A DNA stretch of 64,000 bases from Mucilaginibacter sp. (GCA_028288025.1 JAQBOM010000009.1:1-64000), one strand, 5' to 3'. Numbered from the stretch's first letter, positions 1 through 9,678 are shown. Numbers and translations are program-made. The notes: generated by a model not told the origin, from the sequence alone.

Positions 1-505
1 CGGTAAAGGCTTCCCATTGGTCGGGCGAGTAGCCCAACTCAAATTTGGCGATGGTATCGTTCGTAAAACCGCGCTCTTTAAAATAGCTGAGGCCGATGCT
101 TTTGCCCTCTTCGGTTTCCAGTAAAGCCTCATGAAAAAACTTAGCCGCGTAGCCGGTAACGATCATTAAGCTTTCGCGATGATTTTCCTCTTCGCGGTTT
201 TCAACGGCTTCTACCGTTTCCTCGACCTCGATACTGTATTTTTTTGCCAGCCATTTTAATGCCTCGGGATAGGTAAACTTCTCCAGTTCCATTAAAAAAG
301 TGACTACCGAGCCGCCTTTGCCTGATGAAAAATCCTTGAAAATACCCTTTGCCGGCGAAACCGTAAACGATGGCGTACGCTCGTTGGCAAATGGAGAAAG
401 ACCTACATAGTTGGCCCCCCGCTTTTTCAACTGCACAAACTCGCCGATCACCTCTACGATGTCGGTGGCTTCCATAATACGGTCGATGGTGGGTTTAGTG
501 ATCAT
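1..505 (-). CDS. dnaG: DNA primase DnaG, N-terminal part (cut by window start)
   Basis: Primase makes the RNA primers for replication. The visible 168 residues, from an ATG at 505, contain the N-terminal zinc-binding-like domain (residues 1-100) and the start of the linker to the catalytic core; the rest lies before position 1. The family signature is recognisable in TPSFTVSPAKGIFKDFSSGK, with GSVVTFLMELE after it. Oddly, the four zinc ligands of a CHC2 domain are absent: the expected C-P-F-H is S-P-F-A and the expected K-C-F-x-C is K-D-F-S-S. The fold is therefore kept but probably without zinc. Whether this is normal for the lineage cannot be judged from one sequence. Identity as DnaG is secure. 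Confidence 0.9.
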   Translation of the reverse strand, partial: MITKPTIDRIMEATDIVEVIGEFVQLKKRGANYVGLSPFANERTPSFTVSPAKGIFKDFSSGKGGSVVTFLMELEKFTYPEALKWLAKKYSIEVEETVEAVENREEENHRESLMIVTGYAAKFFHEALLETEEGKSIGLSYFKERGFTNDTIAKFELGYSPDQWEAFT

Positions 506-514
506 GCGTAACTG

Positions 515-522
515 CAAATGTA
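515..522 (-). promoter_or_regulatory. Candidate -7 promoter element for dnaG
   Basis: On the minus strand this reads TACATTTG, a match to the Bacteroidota -7 consensus TAnnTTTG, about 10 bases before the dnaG start. A TTTG at 547-550 (minus strand) lies 24 bases further upstream, slightly too far for an ideal -33 element. No transcription data support it. Confidence 0.35.
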
Positions 523-581
523 GGCCAATTCGGCGAACCTCATTTACAAAAGTTAATATACTAATTTATTTAATGATGGTG

Positions 582-1418
582 CTACAAAAAAGTTACCGCT
601 ATCCCGCCTAATACAACTGCGCTCCCGATAACTTCATTTAGTTCCAGTTTCTCGTTCAAGAATATGATCGCCAAAAAAGCGGCCAATACCGTTTGGCTCA
701 ATAAGGCTATGGAAACCTTCGTTGACTCCAAAAAACGCAGGGAATGGTTAATCGTGATCCAGCCGGTTAACTGGCAAACCAGCCCCAGGCCCAAGAAACA
801 GAGCCAGGCCGTTAGTGAAAACGAGGTAAGGTTGGACTGCTGGAAACCGCAAATGATAAGCAAAAACACGCTTGCTGCCAGCATATTATAAAACATGAAG
901 GTCAATATTTTTATTTTTTGTACAATGCCCTTTGTGATGATAATGTAAATGGCATACAGAAAGCTGGCCAGCAGGGCTAGTAAAACACCATCGTTAATTT
1001 TCAAACCGGCAACGTTTTTATAGCCCACCAAAATAACCATGCCCGCTATTGCGATAGCTGTACCTATCCAGAATAACTTGCCTGCCCTTTTTTTGAAAAG
1101 TAAAAAGCTTAACAACCCGACCCATACCGGCGCCAGGTTGGCAAGGAGGGTAGAGACAGTCGCGGATATTTTTAAAAGTGACAGGTTCCAAACCGCTATA
1201 TCCGATGCAAAAACAAGGCCCCCGATCACAGCGACGATCAAGTCGCGCCGGCTGATCTTTAAATTGCCTTTGGCGATACAATAGGGTGCCAGGAAAAGCC
1301 AGCCAATGGCGATGCGATAAAAGGCAGACGGCAGCGCCGGCACACCGGCAAGTTTTACAAAGATCGGCGAAAACGAGATGCACAGGATGCCAATAACAAG
1401 GCTTGCTTTAGGGTTCAT
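582..1418 (-). CDS. EamA/DMT-superfamily transporter
   Basis: Predicted inner-membrane protein of 278 residues with about ten hydrophobic helices arranged as two EamA repeats, the normal architecture and length of drug/metabolite transporters. It begins MNPKASLVIGILCISFSPIF, and the second repeat contains the helices around LTGWITINHSLRFLEST. Family members export amino acids, metabolites or drugs; the substrate cannot be read from the sequence. It is transcribed away from the lipoprotein genes to its right and ends 76 bases after the dnaG start, so it is probably its own unit. Family assignment is confident; specificity is unknown. Confidence 0.85.
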   Translation of the reverse strand: MNPKASLVIGILCISFSPIFVKLAGVPALPSAFYRIAIGWLFLAPYCIAKGNLKISRRDLIVAVIGGLVFASDIAVWNLSLLKISATVSTLLANLAPVWVGLLSFLLFKKRAGKLFWIGTAIAIAGMVILVGYKNVAGLKINDGVLLALLASFLYAIYIIITKGIVQKIKILTFMFYNMLAASVFLLIICGFQQSNLTSFSLTAWLCFLGLGLVCQLTGWITINHSLRFLESTKVSIALLSQTVLAAFLAIIFLNEKLELNEVIGSAVVLGGIAVTFL

Positions 1419-1489
1419 TAAAAAAAATGTCAGGTGGCAAACTTAAATAAATAGCCGGCAATTAATATTCAATTTTTCGTTGCTATACT

Positions 1490-1497
1490 TAATTTTG
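1490..1497 (+). promoter_or_regulatory. Candidate -7 promoter element for the tandem lipoproteins
   Basis: TAATTTTG fits TAnnTTTG and lies 55 bases before the ATG at 1553 in the 134-base divergent gap. No good -33 TTTG is seen at 19-21 bases upstream. Confidence 0.3.
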
Positions 1498-1552
1498 TTC
1501 TGCATGTAGCACATGGGGTAATTCATTCGTAATATCAATAAAACTGAGCGGG

Positions 1553-2038
1553 ATGAAAAAACTAATATTTGTTTTAACGGCTTTTGCATTAGCTAACATG
1601 GCGTGCAACAATAAATGCTGCTTTCTTCCCAAAGTACCGGCTTATATCAGGGCACAAAAAGATAGTGTTCAATGGGAGGCAAATCCATCAACCAGTACAA
1701 TCCGCAACGATACCATCACGATTATCGGAAAAACCGAAAACCCCGGAGCGTTGCAGGAGACATTGGAAATCAAGATAAAAAACAAGGGATCGGGAGTTTA
1801 TAATTTGCTTAGCAACGAAACCTCTTATTATACAACAGCCGGCCTGAGCACGCCGGTTTTCAGGCGCAGATTAGATAGTTTGTTCGCCAACTCGGTAAAT
1901 GTCTTTTTTTACGACGCGGCCAGTGGAACAATATCGGGCAGTTTTAATTTGAAGTTCATGTACCCGGCTATGCCGTCAGGTACTACAAAGGATATCGCTT
2001 TTTTAAACGGCAGCTTCAATCTCGTTTTGCGTAAATAA
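1553..2038 (+). CDS. Small secreted lipoprotein, tandem paralog A
   Basis: A 161-residue protein with a lipoprotein signal peptide: MKKLIFVLTAFALANMAC ends in a lipobox with Cys18 as the predicted lipidated residue. The mature part is beta-rich, with a core motif IRNDTITIIGK and a conserved KGSGVYNL segment. It resembles the small DUF6252-type lipoproteins of Bacteroidota, but that match is from memory and tentative. The next gene is clearly a paralog (shared RNDTIT, GxGxYxL, LDxLxANxxxxxxYD and GxFNxKF elements in the same order), so a local duplication occurred. Function unknown; location is predicted to be the periplasm or outer membrane. Confidence 0.75.
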   Translation: MKKLIFVLTAFALANMACNNKCCFLPKVPAYIRAQKDSVQWEANPSTSTIRNDTITIIGKTENPGALQETLEIKIKNKGSGVYNLLSNETSYYTTAGLSTPVFRRRLDSLFANSVNVFFYDAASGTISGSFNLKFMYPAMPSGTTKDIAFLNGSFNLVLRK

Positions 2039-2077
2039 TTGTATTTTGCTGCTCAGCAATAACTATCAGCCAGCCAC

Positions 2078-2569
2078 ATGAAAAATTTCTTATTTATCGT
2101 ATTTACAGCTTTTACTTTATTAAATACAGCTTGTAGCCCTGGTAAGGTACCGGTTCCGCCTGTTATAAACATGTTTATAAATGCGAAAAGGAACGATACG
2201 TTATGGAATGCCTTTCCCGGAAACAATACCTTTCGTAATGATACCATCACTATAAAGGCCATCGGGATCAACCAGGCGCCCTTCCAGGATACGCTTAATG
2301 TGCGGGTAAGATATACCGGTACAGGCGATTACAAATTAGTAAAAAGCCAGGTTTCCTACCATAGCCGGGCCGGTGGCACCGCGCCGGTAGACAAATATAC
2401 GCTTGACACTTTGTACGCCAATACCTTAACCATCACTGCATACGATCAAACCGCCGTTACCATGAAAGGCACGTTCAATATAAAATTTGTTGATTTTAAA
2501 GCGCCATCTTACAAGCCTGCCGACATTAGCTTTTTAGGCGGCCAATTCTACATCGCTTTGCATAAATAG
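2078..2569 (+). CDS. Small secreted lipoprotein, tandem paralog B
   Basis: A 163-residue paralog of the gene 39 bases upstream. The signal peptide MKNFLFIVFTAFTLLNTAC ends with Cys19 in a lipobox. The mature region keeps FRNDTITIKAIG, a TGTGDYKLV segment, the LDTLYANTL block and a C-terminal GTFNIKFVDF block at the same spacing as in paralog A, while the rest has diverged strongly. The pair probably forms a two-gene unit. No catalytic motif is visible. Function unknown. Confidence 0.75.
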   Translation: MKNFLFIVFTAFTLLNTACSPGKVPVPPVINMFINAKRNDTLWNAFPGNNTFRNDTITIKAIGINQAPFQDTLNVRVRYTGTGDYKLVKSQVSYHSRAGGTAPVDKYTLDTLYANTLTITAYDQTAVTMKGTFNIKFVDFKAPSYKPADISFLGGQFYIALHK

Positions 2570-2572
2570 TTG

Positions 2573-2580
2573 TATTTTTG
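2573..2580 (+). promoter_or_regulatory. Candidate -7 promoter element for asnS
   Basis: TATTTTTG matches TAnnTTTG and ends 20 bases before the asnS ATG, directly after the lipoprotein stop codon. No convincing -33 element is seen at the proper distance. Confidence 0.4.
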
Positions 2581-2600
2581 CCGCTTAAAAAAACACCTCT

Positions 2601-4049
2601 ATGAGCCAGCGGATCAAGATCAAAGCATTACTGGAAAGCGAACAAACCGATATCAACGTAACTGTAAAAGGATGGGTGCGTACCTTTCGGAATAACCAGT
2701 TTATTGCTTTGAATGACGGCTCAACCAACAATAACTTACAGGTAGTTGTCGACTTTGAAAACACCGATCCGGCGCTTTTAAAGCGGCTAACCACCGGCGC
2801 GGCTATCAGCGTGTCGGGTTTGCTCGTTGCCTCCCTGGGCAAAGGCCAGAAGGTAGAAGTTAAGGCAAAGGAAATTGAAATATTAGGCGACAGCGATCCC
2901 GAAAAATACCCGTTGCAGCCCAAAAAACATAGCCTGGAATTTTTGCGTGAGATTGCACACCTGCGTTTCCGCACCAGCACCTTCGGGTCGGTGTTCCGTG
3001 TACGGAATAGCCTGGCATTTGCGGTGCACCAGTTTTTCCAGGAACGCGGATTTATTTACCTGCATACGCCGATCATCACTGCTTCGGATGCTGAAGGTGC
3101 AGGCGAGACATTTCACGTCACCAATTTTGACCTGCTTAACCCGCCAAAAACGGAGAGCGGCGAGATTGATTTTAAGGAAGATTTTTTTGGCCGGCCAACC
3201 AATCTAACCGTTTCCGGCCAACTGGAAGGCGAGCTTGGCGCGATGGCATTGAGCGATATTTATACGTTTGGCCCCACCTTCAGGGCCGAAAATTCAAATA
3301 CGACCAGGCACCTGGCCGAGTTTTGGATGATAGAGCCCGAAATGGCTTTTTACGACCTGAATGATAACATGGATCTGGCAGAAGAGCTGCTGAAATACGT
3401 TATCAAATACGCGCTCGATAAAAACGCCGAAGACATATCGTTTTTAACCCAGCGCCTGGAGGACGAAGAAAAACAAAAGCCGCAGCAGGAGCGCTCCGAA
3501 ATGTCGCTGCTCGAAAAGCTGCAGTTTTGTTTGGATAATGATTTTGAACGTTTAACTTATACCGAGGCGATAGATATTTTAAAAGAATCGACCCCGAATA
3601 AGAAAAAGAAATTTCAATACCCGATCGAAGGCTGGGGCACCGACCTGCAATCGGAGCATGAGCGTTACCTGGTTGAAAAGCATTTCAAGAAACCGGTTAT
3701 CCTAACGGACTATCCCAAACAGATAAAAGCCTTTTACATGCGCCAGAACGAGGTGGATGCCAATGGGCATGAAACGGTAAGGGCAATGGATATTTTATTC
3801 CCTGGCATCGGCGAAATTGTGGGTGGCTCGCAGCGTGAAGAGCGCCTGGATAAACTGGAACAACGCATGGACGAAATGGGCATCCCTAAAGATGAGCTGT
3901 GGTGGTATTTAGATACCCGCCGGTTCGGCGCTTGTCCGCATGCCGGTTTTGGATTGGGCTTTGAGCGGCTCGTGCAGTTTGTTACCGGCATGGGTAACAT
4001 AAGGGATGTGATACCTTTCCCAAGGTTCCCGAAGAACGCGGAGTTTTGA
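2601..4049 (+). CDS. asnS: Asparagine--tRNA ligase
   Basis: Cytoplasmic class II aminoacyl-tRNA synthetase charging tRNA-Asn with asparagine. At 482 residues it has the normal family length. Residues 15-115 form the OB-fold anticodon-binding domain ([20 protein letters not shown]). The catalytic domain follows, with motif 2 around [20 protein letters not shown] and motif 3 [15 protein letters not shown] near the C terminus. The AsnRS-type insertion with many charged residues lies around 290-320. It distinguishes Asn from Asp by family resemblance and its ending [10 protein letters not shown], typical of AsnS. The gene appears monocistronic or co-transcribed with the short SRPBCC gene 39 bases downstream. 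Confidence 0.96.
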   Translation: MSQRIKIKALLESEQTDINVTVKGWVRTFRNNQFIALNDGSTNNNLQVVVDFENTDPALLKRLTTGAAISVSGLLVASLGKGQKVEVKAKEIEILGDSDPEKYPLQPKKHSLEFLREIAHLRFRTSTFGSVFRVRNSLAFAVHQFFQERGFIYLHTPIITASDAEGAGETFHVTNFDLLNPPKTESGEIDFKEDFFGRPTNLTVSGQLEGELGAMALSDIYTFGPTFRAENSNTTRHLAEFWMIEPEMAFYDLNDNMDLAEELLKYVIKYALDKNAEDISFLTQRLEDEEKQKPQQERSEMSLLEKLQFCLDNDFERLTYTEAIDILKESTPNKKKKFQYPIEGWGTDLQSEHERYLVEKHFKKPVILTDYPKQIKAFYMRQNEVDANGHETVRAMDILFPGIGEIVGGSQREERLDKLEQRMDEMGIPKDELWWYLDTRRFGACPHAGFGLGFERLVQFVTGMGNIRDVIPFPRFPKNAEF

Positions 4050-4088
4050 CAATCGGTGCAATCCAACAATCATCATAATCGACGGTCC

Positions 4089-4547
4089 ATGGACAGAATA
4101 GAATTAACCACCTCTATTAATGCACCCATCGAACGCTGTTTTGATCTTGCACGAAGCATTGACCTGCATCTTGAGTCAACCAAACAAACCAGCGAGAAGG
4201 CAATCGCCGGGCGTATCAGCGGGTTGATAGAACTGGGCGAAACCGTTACCTGGCGGGCAAAGCATTTCGGTATCTGGCAAAATCTTACTTCAAAAATTGC
4301 TGTGTTTGATTATCCCAATTCGTTTACTGATGAAATGGTTGATGGCGCGTTCAAAAGCATCAGGCATGAGCATCTTTTTTATCCCGCAAATGGCGGAACG
4401 CTGATGAAGGATGTTTTTATGTTTGAATCGCCGCTGGGTATATTCGGCCGGCTGGCTAACTTTCTTTTTCTACGCCGCTATATGGCCAATCTTTTGAAAA
4501 CGCGAAACCAGGTGATTAAAGCGGCGGCTGAGCGGGCCGCGCATTAG
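4089..4547 (+). CDS. SRPBCC-family (START-like) protein
   Basis: A 152-residue soluble protein with the pattern of the SRPBCC/polyketide-cyclase fold: an N-terminal strand IELTTSINAPIERCFDLARS, central strands with VTWRAKHFGIWQ, and a long C-terminal helix ending in LLKTRNQVIKAAAE. Such proteins bind hydrophobic ligands in a deep cavity; the ligand is unknown. I chose the ATG at 4089 because the first residues after it match the family start, while an in-frame upstream start at 4056 would add an unrelated basic tail. It follows asnS closely and could be read through from it. Confidence 0.75.
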   Translation: MDRIELTTSINAPIERCFDLARSIDLHLESTKQTSEKAIAGRISGLIELGETVTWRAKHFGIWQNLTSKIAVFDYPNSFTDEMVDGAFKSIRHEHLFYPANGGTLMKDVFMFESPLGIFGRLANFLFLRRYMANLLKTRNQVIKAAAERAAH

Positions 4548-4633
4548 CCTGAATGTAATATTTTGATTGATAATCTGCGAAATCGCACAAATCATTCAAA
4601 TCTCTGATTATATTTAGTGGTCAAAATGATCAT

Positions 4634-7600
4634 ATGAAAAAACTCTTACTTACCCTTGTTTTTATTGGTATTGTTTTAAGCCGGCTAACAGCGCAGGAAC
4701 ATTTATTGTGGATGCAGCAGTCCGCCATTTCGCCCGATGGCAGCTGGATCGCTTTTGAATATAAGGGCAACCTGTTTAAAGTTGCGGCAACGGGCGGTAC
4801 GGCTGTTCCGCTAACCATAAACAGCGCTTATAATGGCTACCCGGTATGGAGCCATGATGGAAAGTCTATCGCCTTTGCATCCGACCGTTATGGCAATTTT
4901 GATGTGTTTATTATGCCATCATCAGGTGGCTCAGCCGCAAGGCTTACCTTTAACTCGACAAAGGATATACCCTATGATTTTTCGCCCGATAACCAAACGG
5001 TTTATTTCGGCACCCAGCGCTATGATATAACGTCATCTGTACGATTTCCGGGAGATAGTTATTTTACAAAGCTATATAAAGTCCCCGCAAAGGGCGGCCG
5101 CAGCCTGATGGTGAATTCGGCCGGAACCGAATACGTACACTTTAACAAAGCCGGGGATAAATTTATTTTCCAGGACAGGAAGGGCTACGAAAATCCCTAT
5201 CGCAAGCACCATACATCAGTTATAACACGCGACATATGGACATATAACGTAAAGACGAACAACTACACCAAAGTTTCTCCATTTACAGGGGAGGACCGCG
5301 AGCCGGTATGGGGCGACGGTGATAAGTTTTATTACTTAAGCGAACGCAACGGCAACCAGAATTTATACGGATCAACGGAATCAAATAGCAGCACGGTTGT
5401 GCAGCTGACTAATTTTGAAAAGGATCCGGTGCGCAATTTATCGCGGGCCGACAATGGCACATTCGCTTTTACACAGAACGGCGAAATATATACGCTGAAA
5501 GAAGGCCAGCAGCCGCAAAAGGTTATCATAACCGAAACCGCCGATTTTAATGGCGACCAGGTAAAAAATATCCCTGTTAAAGGCGAGGCGACTGAAATGG
5601 CTGTATCGCCTGACGCGAAAGAGGTTGCCTTTGTGTACCGGGGCGAAATATTTGTTACGGCTGCTGATGGCTCCTCAACTAAAAGGATTACCAACACACC
5701 TTACCAGGAGCGGATGATACAATTCAGCCCGGATGGCCGCAGTATTTTGTACTCTGTTGAAAACGGCACCTCATGGGATATTTACAAAGTTTCCATCGCC
5801 AATAAAAACGAACCGTATTTCTACGCCTCTACCACGTTAAATTTTGAGCCCGTAATTGCAACAGGTAAAGACGAATTCCAGGGTGTTTACTCGCCGGATG
5901 GCAAAAAGATAGCATACCTGGAGGAGCGAAACACGCTCAGGGTTTATGACATTGCCAGTAAAACATCAAAAACGCTGCTTCCCGAAGGTGTGAACTATTC
6001 ATATTCCGACGGGGATCAATATTTTACCTGGTCGCCAAACGGGAAATATATATTGTCTCATTCGAGCGAAGGACAAGGCGGATGGGCGCTTGGCCAGGTG
6101 GTGTTAATTAAAGCCGACGGTTCGGGCGAGCGTGTTAATTTAACGCAAAGCGGTTTTAGTAACAGCAAACCGCAATGGGGCATGAACGGTAAAATGATGT
6201 ACTGGTTTTCGGATAAAAACGGCATGAAAAACTTAAGCCGTGGCAGCCAGACGGATATATTCGGTATGTTTTTCGACCAGGCGACATGGGATAAATACAG
6301 GTTGAGCAAAGAAGATTTGACGTTAAGAAATGAACAGGAAAAACGCGATTCGATTGAAATAAAAAAGGAAGCCCAAAAAGAGGCAGCTACAAAAAAGGGT
6401 AAAGATACCGTAAAAGTAAAAACGCCTGAGTTTGTGCCTAACCTGGATAATCTTGACATACGTACCGAAAGGCTGACAATAAGTTCGGCCAATATAGCTG
6501 ATGCCAGTCTATCCCGCGACGGCGAAAAGCTGTATTACCTTGCCCGGTACGAAAAGGGCTACAATTTGTGGGTTACTATGCCGCGCACAAATGAAACCAA
6601 GGTGCTTGCCGACCTAAAGGCGCCAAACGGTTCGCTGGTGATGAGCAAGGATGGCAAAACCCTGTTTGTAATGGCGTCCGGAAATATTATGAAGGTGGAT
6701 GTGAGTGATGGCAAGGTGACACCGATACAAATAAACACCAGCATGGATCTAAATGCCTTTGCCGAACGGTCGTATATTTTTGAGCATATCCATAAACAGG
6801 TAACCAAAAAATTCTTCGACCCTAAGCTGCAGGGTGTGGATTGGACGTATTACCACGACAACTATGCTAAGTTTTTGCCGCATATCAACAATAACTATGA
6901 TTTTGATATTCTGTTAAGTGAGTTCCTGGGCGAACTGAATGGCTCGCATACGGGTAGCGGGTATCGTGCCCGTTTCCCTGACGGCGATGCTACGGCTTCG
7001 CTGGGTTTACTGTATGATGAGTCACGCGGGGGTAATGGTATCAGGGTAACCGATATTATTGCGGGCGGGCCGTTTGATATCCAGCAGACTAAATTGCGGA
7101 AAGGCTTTGTTATTGATAAGATAGATGGCGTAACCGTAACCGATGATACAGATTGGGCTAAATTATTAAATCATAAAGCCGGGAAATTTACACTGGTAAA
7201 TTTCCACGACCCTAAATCGGATGCGCAGTACCAGGAAAATATAAAACCTATTACCCCTGCTGAAGAAAGCAGTACGCTGCTTTACAATAGGTGGATAAAG
7301 AAAATGGAGAAACTAACCGACAGTCTTTCGAATGGCGAAGTCGGCTATGTGCATGTGAGGAGTATGGACGACCCTAGCTATCGTGTTACATTTGATAAAG
7401 TATTGGGACGGAACCTGAATAAAAAAGCGCTGATTGTTGATACCCGTTTCAATGGGGGCGGATGGCTGCATGATGACCTGGTTACATTTTTAGGCGGGAA
7501 GCAATATGTAACCATGCACCCGCAGGGAAATAAAACGCTGGGCGGGGAGTCATTTAATAAATGGACAAAACCAAGCTGCGTTTTAATGAGCGAGGGTAAT

Positions 7601-7897
7601 TACTCGGATGCTTTTATATTTCCGTATGCTTATAAGGCGCTTGGCCTGGGTAAATTAATAGGTATGCCGGTTGCCGGTACGGGCACCGCCGTATGGTGGG
7701 AAACGCAGATTGACAATACGATGTATTTTGGTATCCCGATGATCGCTACTTATGGTATGAACGAAACCCATGCCACCGAAAACCACCAGCTTGATCCGGA
7801 TATCAGAGTGGGCAATGATTATAACAAAGTATTGTACGGCGAGGACCAGCAACTGGAGGCCGCTGTGAAAGAGATGTTGAAGGAAATCAGGAAGTAG
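4634..7897 (+). CDS. Tricorn-like S41 family serine peptidase, secreted
   Basis: A large protein of 1087 residues. The signal peptide MKKLLLTLVFIGIVLSRLTAQ exports it. Residues 30-700 carry repeated PD40/WD40-like blades (SPDGSWIAFEYKGNLF, SPDGKKIAYLEERN), forming one or two beta-propellers as in tricorn protease. A PDZ-like segment lies around residues 790-860 (GIRVTDIIAGGPF), and the S41 peptidase core follows to the end. The likely nucleophile is Ser991 in NYSDAF, and VDTRFNGGG is the S41 oxyanion region. Family members trim peptides; here the location is probably periplasmic. A lysine-rich coiled segment (residues 570-600) links the halves. The gene stands alone on the plus strand. Confidence 0.9.
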   Translation: MKKLLLTLVFIGIVLSRLTAQEHLLWMQQSAISPDGSWIAFEYKGNLFKVAATGGTAVPLTINSAYNGYPVWSHDGKSIAFASDRYGNFDVFIMPSSGGSAARLTFNSTKDIPYDFSPDNQTVYFGTQRYDITSSVRFPGDSYFTKLYKVPAKGGRSLMVNSAGTEYVHFNKAGDKFIFQDRKGYENPYRKHHTSVITRDIWTYNVKTNNYTKVSPFTGEDREPVWGDGDKFYYLSERNGNQNLYGSTESNSSTVVQLTNFEKDPVRNLSRADNGTFAFTQNGEIYTLKEGQQPQKVIITETADFNGDQVKNIPVKGEATEMAVSPDAKEVAFVYRGEIFVTAADGSSTKRITNTPYQERMIQFSPDGRSILYSVENGTSWDIYKVSIANKNEPYFYASTTLNFEPVIATGKDEFQGVYSPDGKKIAYLEERNTLRVYDIASKTSKTLLPEGVNYSYSDGDQYFTWSPNGKYILSHSSEGQGGWALGQVVLIKADGSGERVNLTQSGFSNSKPQWGMNGKMMYWFSDKNGMKNLSRGSQTDIFGMFFDQATWDKYRLSKEDLTLRNEQEKRDSIEIKKEAQKEAATKKGKDTVKVKTPEFVPNLDNLDIRTERLTISSANIADASLSRDGEKLYYLARYEKGYNLWVTMPRTNETKVLADLKAPNGSLVMSKDGKTLFVMASGNIMKVDVSDGKVTPIQINTSMDLNAFAERSYIFEHIHKQVTKKFFDPKLQGVDWTYYHDNYAKFLPHINNNYDFDILLSEFLGELNGSHTGSGYRARFPDGDATASLGLLYDESRGGNGIRVTDIIAGGPFDIQQTKLRKGFVIDKIDGVTVTDDTDWAKLLNHKAGKFTLVNFHDPKSDAQYQENIKPITPAEESSTLLYNRWIKKMEKLTDSLSNGEVGYVHVRSMDDPSYRVTFDKVLGRNLNKKALIVDTRFNGGGWLHDDLVTFLGGKQYVTMHPQGNKTLGGESFNKWTKPSCVLMSEGNYSDAFIFPYAYKALGLGKLIGMPVAGTGTAVWWETQIDNTMYFGIPMIATYGMNETHATENHQLDPDIRVGNDYNKVLYGEDQQLEAAVKEMLKEIRK

Positions 7898-7963
7898 GAT
7901 TCAAGTTATATGACCAAGCTTTTCGAAGAGCAGAATGACGTGATAAAAAAAACCGCAAAAAAC

Positions 7964-8470
7964 TCAGTTTAAGGTGAGTGAAGAAAAGAAATAATCATTT
8001 TTCATATCAAAGTTTTTGGAAGAGATCTTTATTAGCCCATAAACTTTCGTCCCAATAACTACTGAAAATGCATAAAGGATTGATTTTTTTGAAGGACTAA
8101 CCCCAACCATGTAGTAACAAATGTAATTATTCCATGTATCGAGCATAACCGGACCAATAGTAAACTTTTTCGTTTGATCTTGCAATCTGTTCTTTAAGTT
8201 GTCAGCAAATCCATAAGTTGGCGCTACCTTGGCCAGTTGCACGGAATCCATGCCATCTGTTTGCAAGAAATCGACATAAGTGATCACGTATGTAGCTGTG
8301 TCTTTAGCACTTTCATCTTTTACATAAAAGCTATGCTCATTTGATTGTATTGGCTTACTTGGAAGTTTAACAGATAATTTATTGTCGATCTTGTAGACTA
8401 TCCAACCATTTTGCGCTTTGGCAACACTTAGCCCAAAAATTACTGCAATCGAAAAAAGTAAAAGTTTCAT
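7964..8470 (-). CDS. Secreted protein of unknown function
   Basis: A 168-residue protein with a clear signal peptide (MKLLLFSIAVIFGLSVAKAQ), so exported to the periplasm or beyond. The mature part starts with GWIVYKIDNKLSVKLPSKP, a pattern seen in many short Bacteroidota proteins of unknown role, and has no catalytic motif I can identify. It is AT-richer than its neighbours. It lies 23 bases beyond the end of the amidohydrolase gene start-to-stop unit on the same strand (downstream of it), so co-transcription with the SPOR and M20 genes is possible. Confidence 0.7.
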   Translation of the reverse strand: MKLLLFSIAVIFGLSVAKAQNGWIVYKIDNKLSVKLPSKPIQSNEHSFYVKDESAKDTATYVITYVDFLQTDGMDSVQLAKVAPTYGFADNLKNRLQDQTKKFTIGPVMLDTWNNYICYYMVGVSPSKKSILYAFSVVIGTKVYGLIKISSKNFDMKNDYFFSSLTLN

Positions 8471-8493
8471 ATGAAGAGGTTTGTATAAAGAAA

Positions 8494-9678
8494 CTAATTT
8501 CCCAACTGCTTCAACGCGATATACGCCATTAAACCCGTACTCAACTCTAACGCAGACTCATCTATATCAAAAGTCGGTGTGTGCACAGAAGAAGTAATCC
8601 CCCGGCTTTCATTGCGGGTGCCTAAACGGTAGAAACAAGCATCAGCAACCTGGGAGTAGTAGGCGAAATCTTCGGCGGCCATCCAGATATCAAGATCGAG
8701 CACATTCTCTTTGCCGAGATAATCTTCTGCAAAACCACGTGCCGATGCGGTCAGTTTTTCCTCGTTAATTAAGAATGGATAACCTTTCATGATATTAAAC
8801 TCGCAACTGCCGCCCATGCTTTCGGCTATGCCTTCGGCCATTTTTTTAATTTTGATATGGGCCTCGTTGCGCCATTGCTCGTCCATGGTCCGAAATGTGC
8901 CCTCAAGGTAAACCTCGTTCGGGATAACGTTGGTTGCGCCATTGGCGATCACTTTGCCAAACGACAATACCGACGGGCTTTTGGGATCGGCAAAGCGGCT
9001 TACCACTTGCTGTAAGGCGGTTAATATATGGGCGGTAATGATCACAGGGTCGATGTTTTGCTGGGGCTGTGCGCCGTGGCCGCCTTTGCCTTTAACGGTA
9101 ACATACAACTCGTCGGTCGAGGCCATGTATTTCCCGGCACGAAACCCAACTTTACCCGCATCAATAAACGGCATTACATGCTGGCCCAAAACGGCTTGTG
9201 GTTTTGGATTTTCCAGTACGCCTTCTTTTATCATCAGGCTGGCGCCGCCCGGCAATTTCTCTTCGGCCGGCTGGAAGATAAGCTTCACCGTGCCGCCAAA
9301 CTGGCTTTTCAACTCCGTCAATATTTTTGCAGTACCCAGCAGCGACGAGGTATGTACATCGTGCCCGCAGGCATGCATCACACCATTGTTTTGGGATTTA
9401 TAAGGCACATCATTCGCTTCGGTGATGGGCAGGGCATCCATGTCGGCGCGCAGCGCAATCACCTTATCCGATGATTTGTCGCCTTTTATTAGTGCAACCA
9501 AGCCGTTATCCGCCATCCTTTGATACTTTAAACCCAATGCATCCAGCTTGCCAGCGATAAAGGCCGATGTTTCGGTTTCATGAAAAGAAAGCTCCGGGTG
9601 CGCATGCAGATGGCGGCGGTTGCCGATCACATCGTTGAAAATATTTTTTGATAACTGCTGTATCTGCTCTTTAATCAT
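8494..9678 (-). CDS. M20-family amidohydrolase
   Basis: A 394-residue metallopeptidase-family hydrolase of the HipO/N-acyl-amino-acid amidohydrolase type, which removes acyl groups from amino acids or conjugates. Metal-binding motifs are visible: RHLHAHPELSFHE near the N terminus, DMDALPITE and HACGHDVHTSSLLG around residue 105, and the PAEEKLPGGA segment with the catalytic glutamates. A dimerisation lid domain occupies residues 190-300, and HTPTFDIDESAL supplies the last metal ligand. There is no signal peptide, so it is cytoplasmic. Its start overlaps the end of the SPOR gene by 8 bases, implying translational coupling. Substrate unknown. Confidence 0.9.
   Translation of the reverse strand: MIKEQIQQLSKNIFNDVIGNRRHLHAHPELSFHETETSAFIAGKLDALGLKYQRMADNGLVALIKGDKSSDKVIALRADMDALPITEANDVPYKSQNNGVMHACGHDVHTSSLLGTAKILTELKSQFGGTVKLIFQPAEEKLPGGASLMIKEGVLENPKPQAVLGQHVMPFIDAGKVGFRAGKYMASTDELYVTVKGKGGHGAQPQQNIDPVIITAHILTALQQVVSRFADPKSPSVLSFGKVIANGATNVIPNEVYLEGTFRTMDEQWRNEAHIKIKKMAEGIAESMGGSCEFNIMKGYPFLINEEKLTASARGFAEDYLGKENVLDLDIWMAAEDFAYYSQVADACFYRLGTRNESRGITSSVHTPTFDIDESALELSTGLMAYIALKQLGN

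Noticed and set aside
1018..1383. 121-codon minus-strand frame within the EamA transporter gene
   Set aside because: It lies in another frame of a gene with strong family features and shows no motif.
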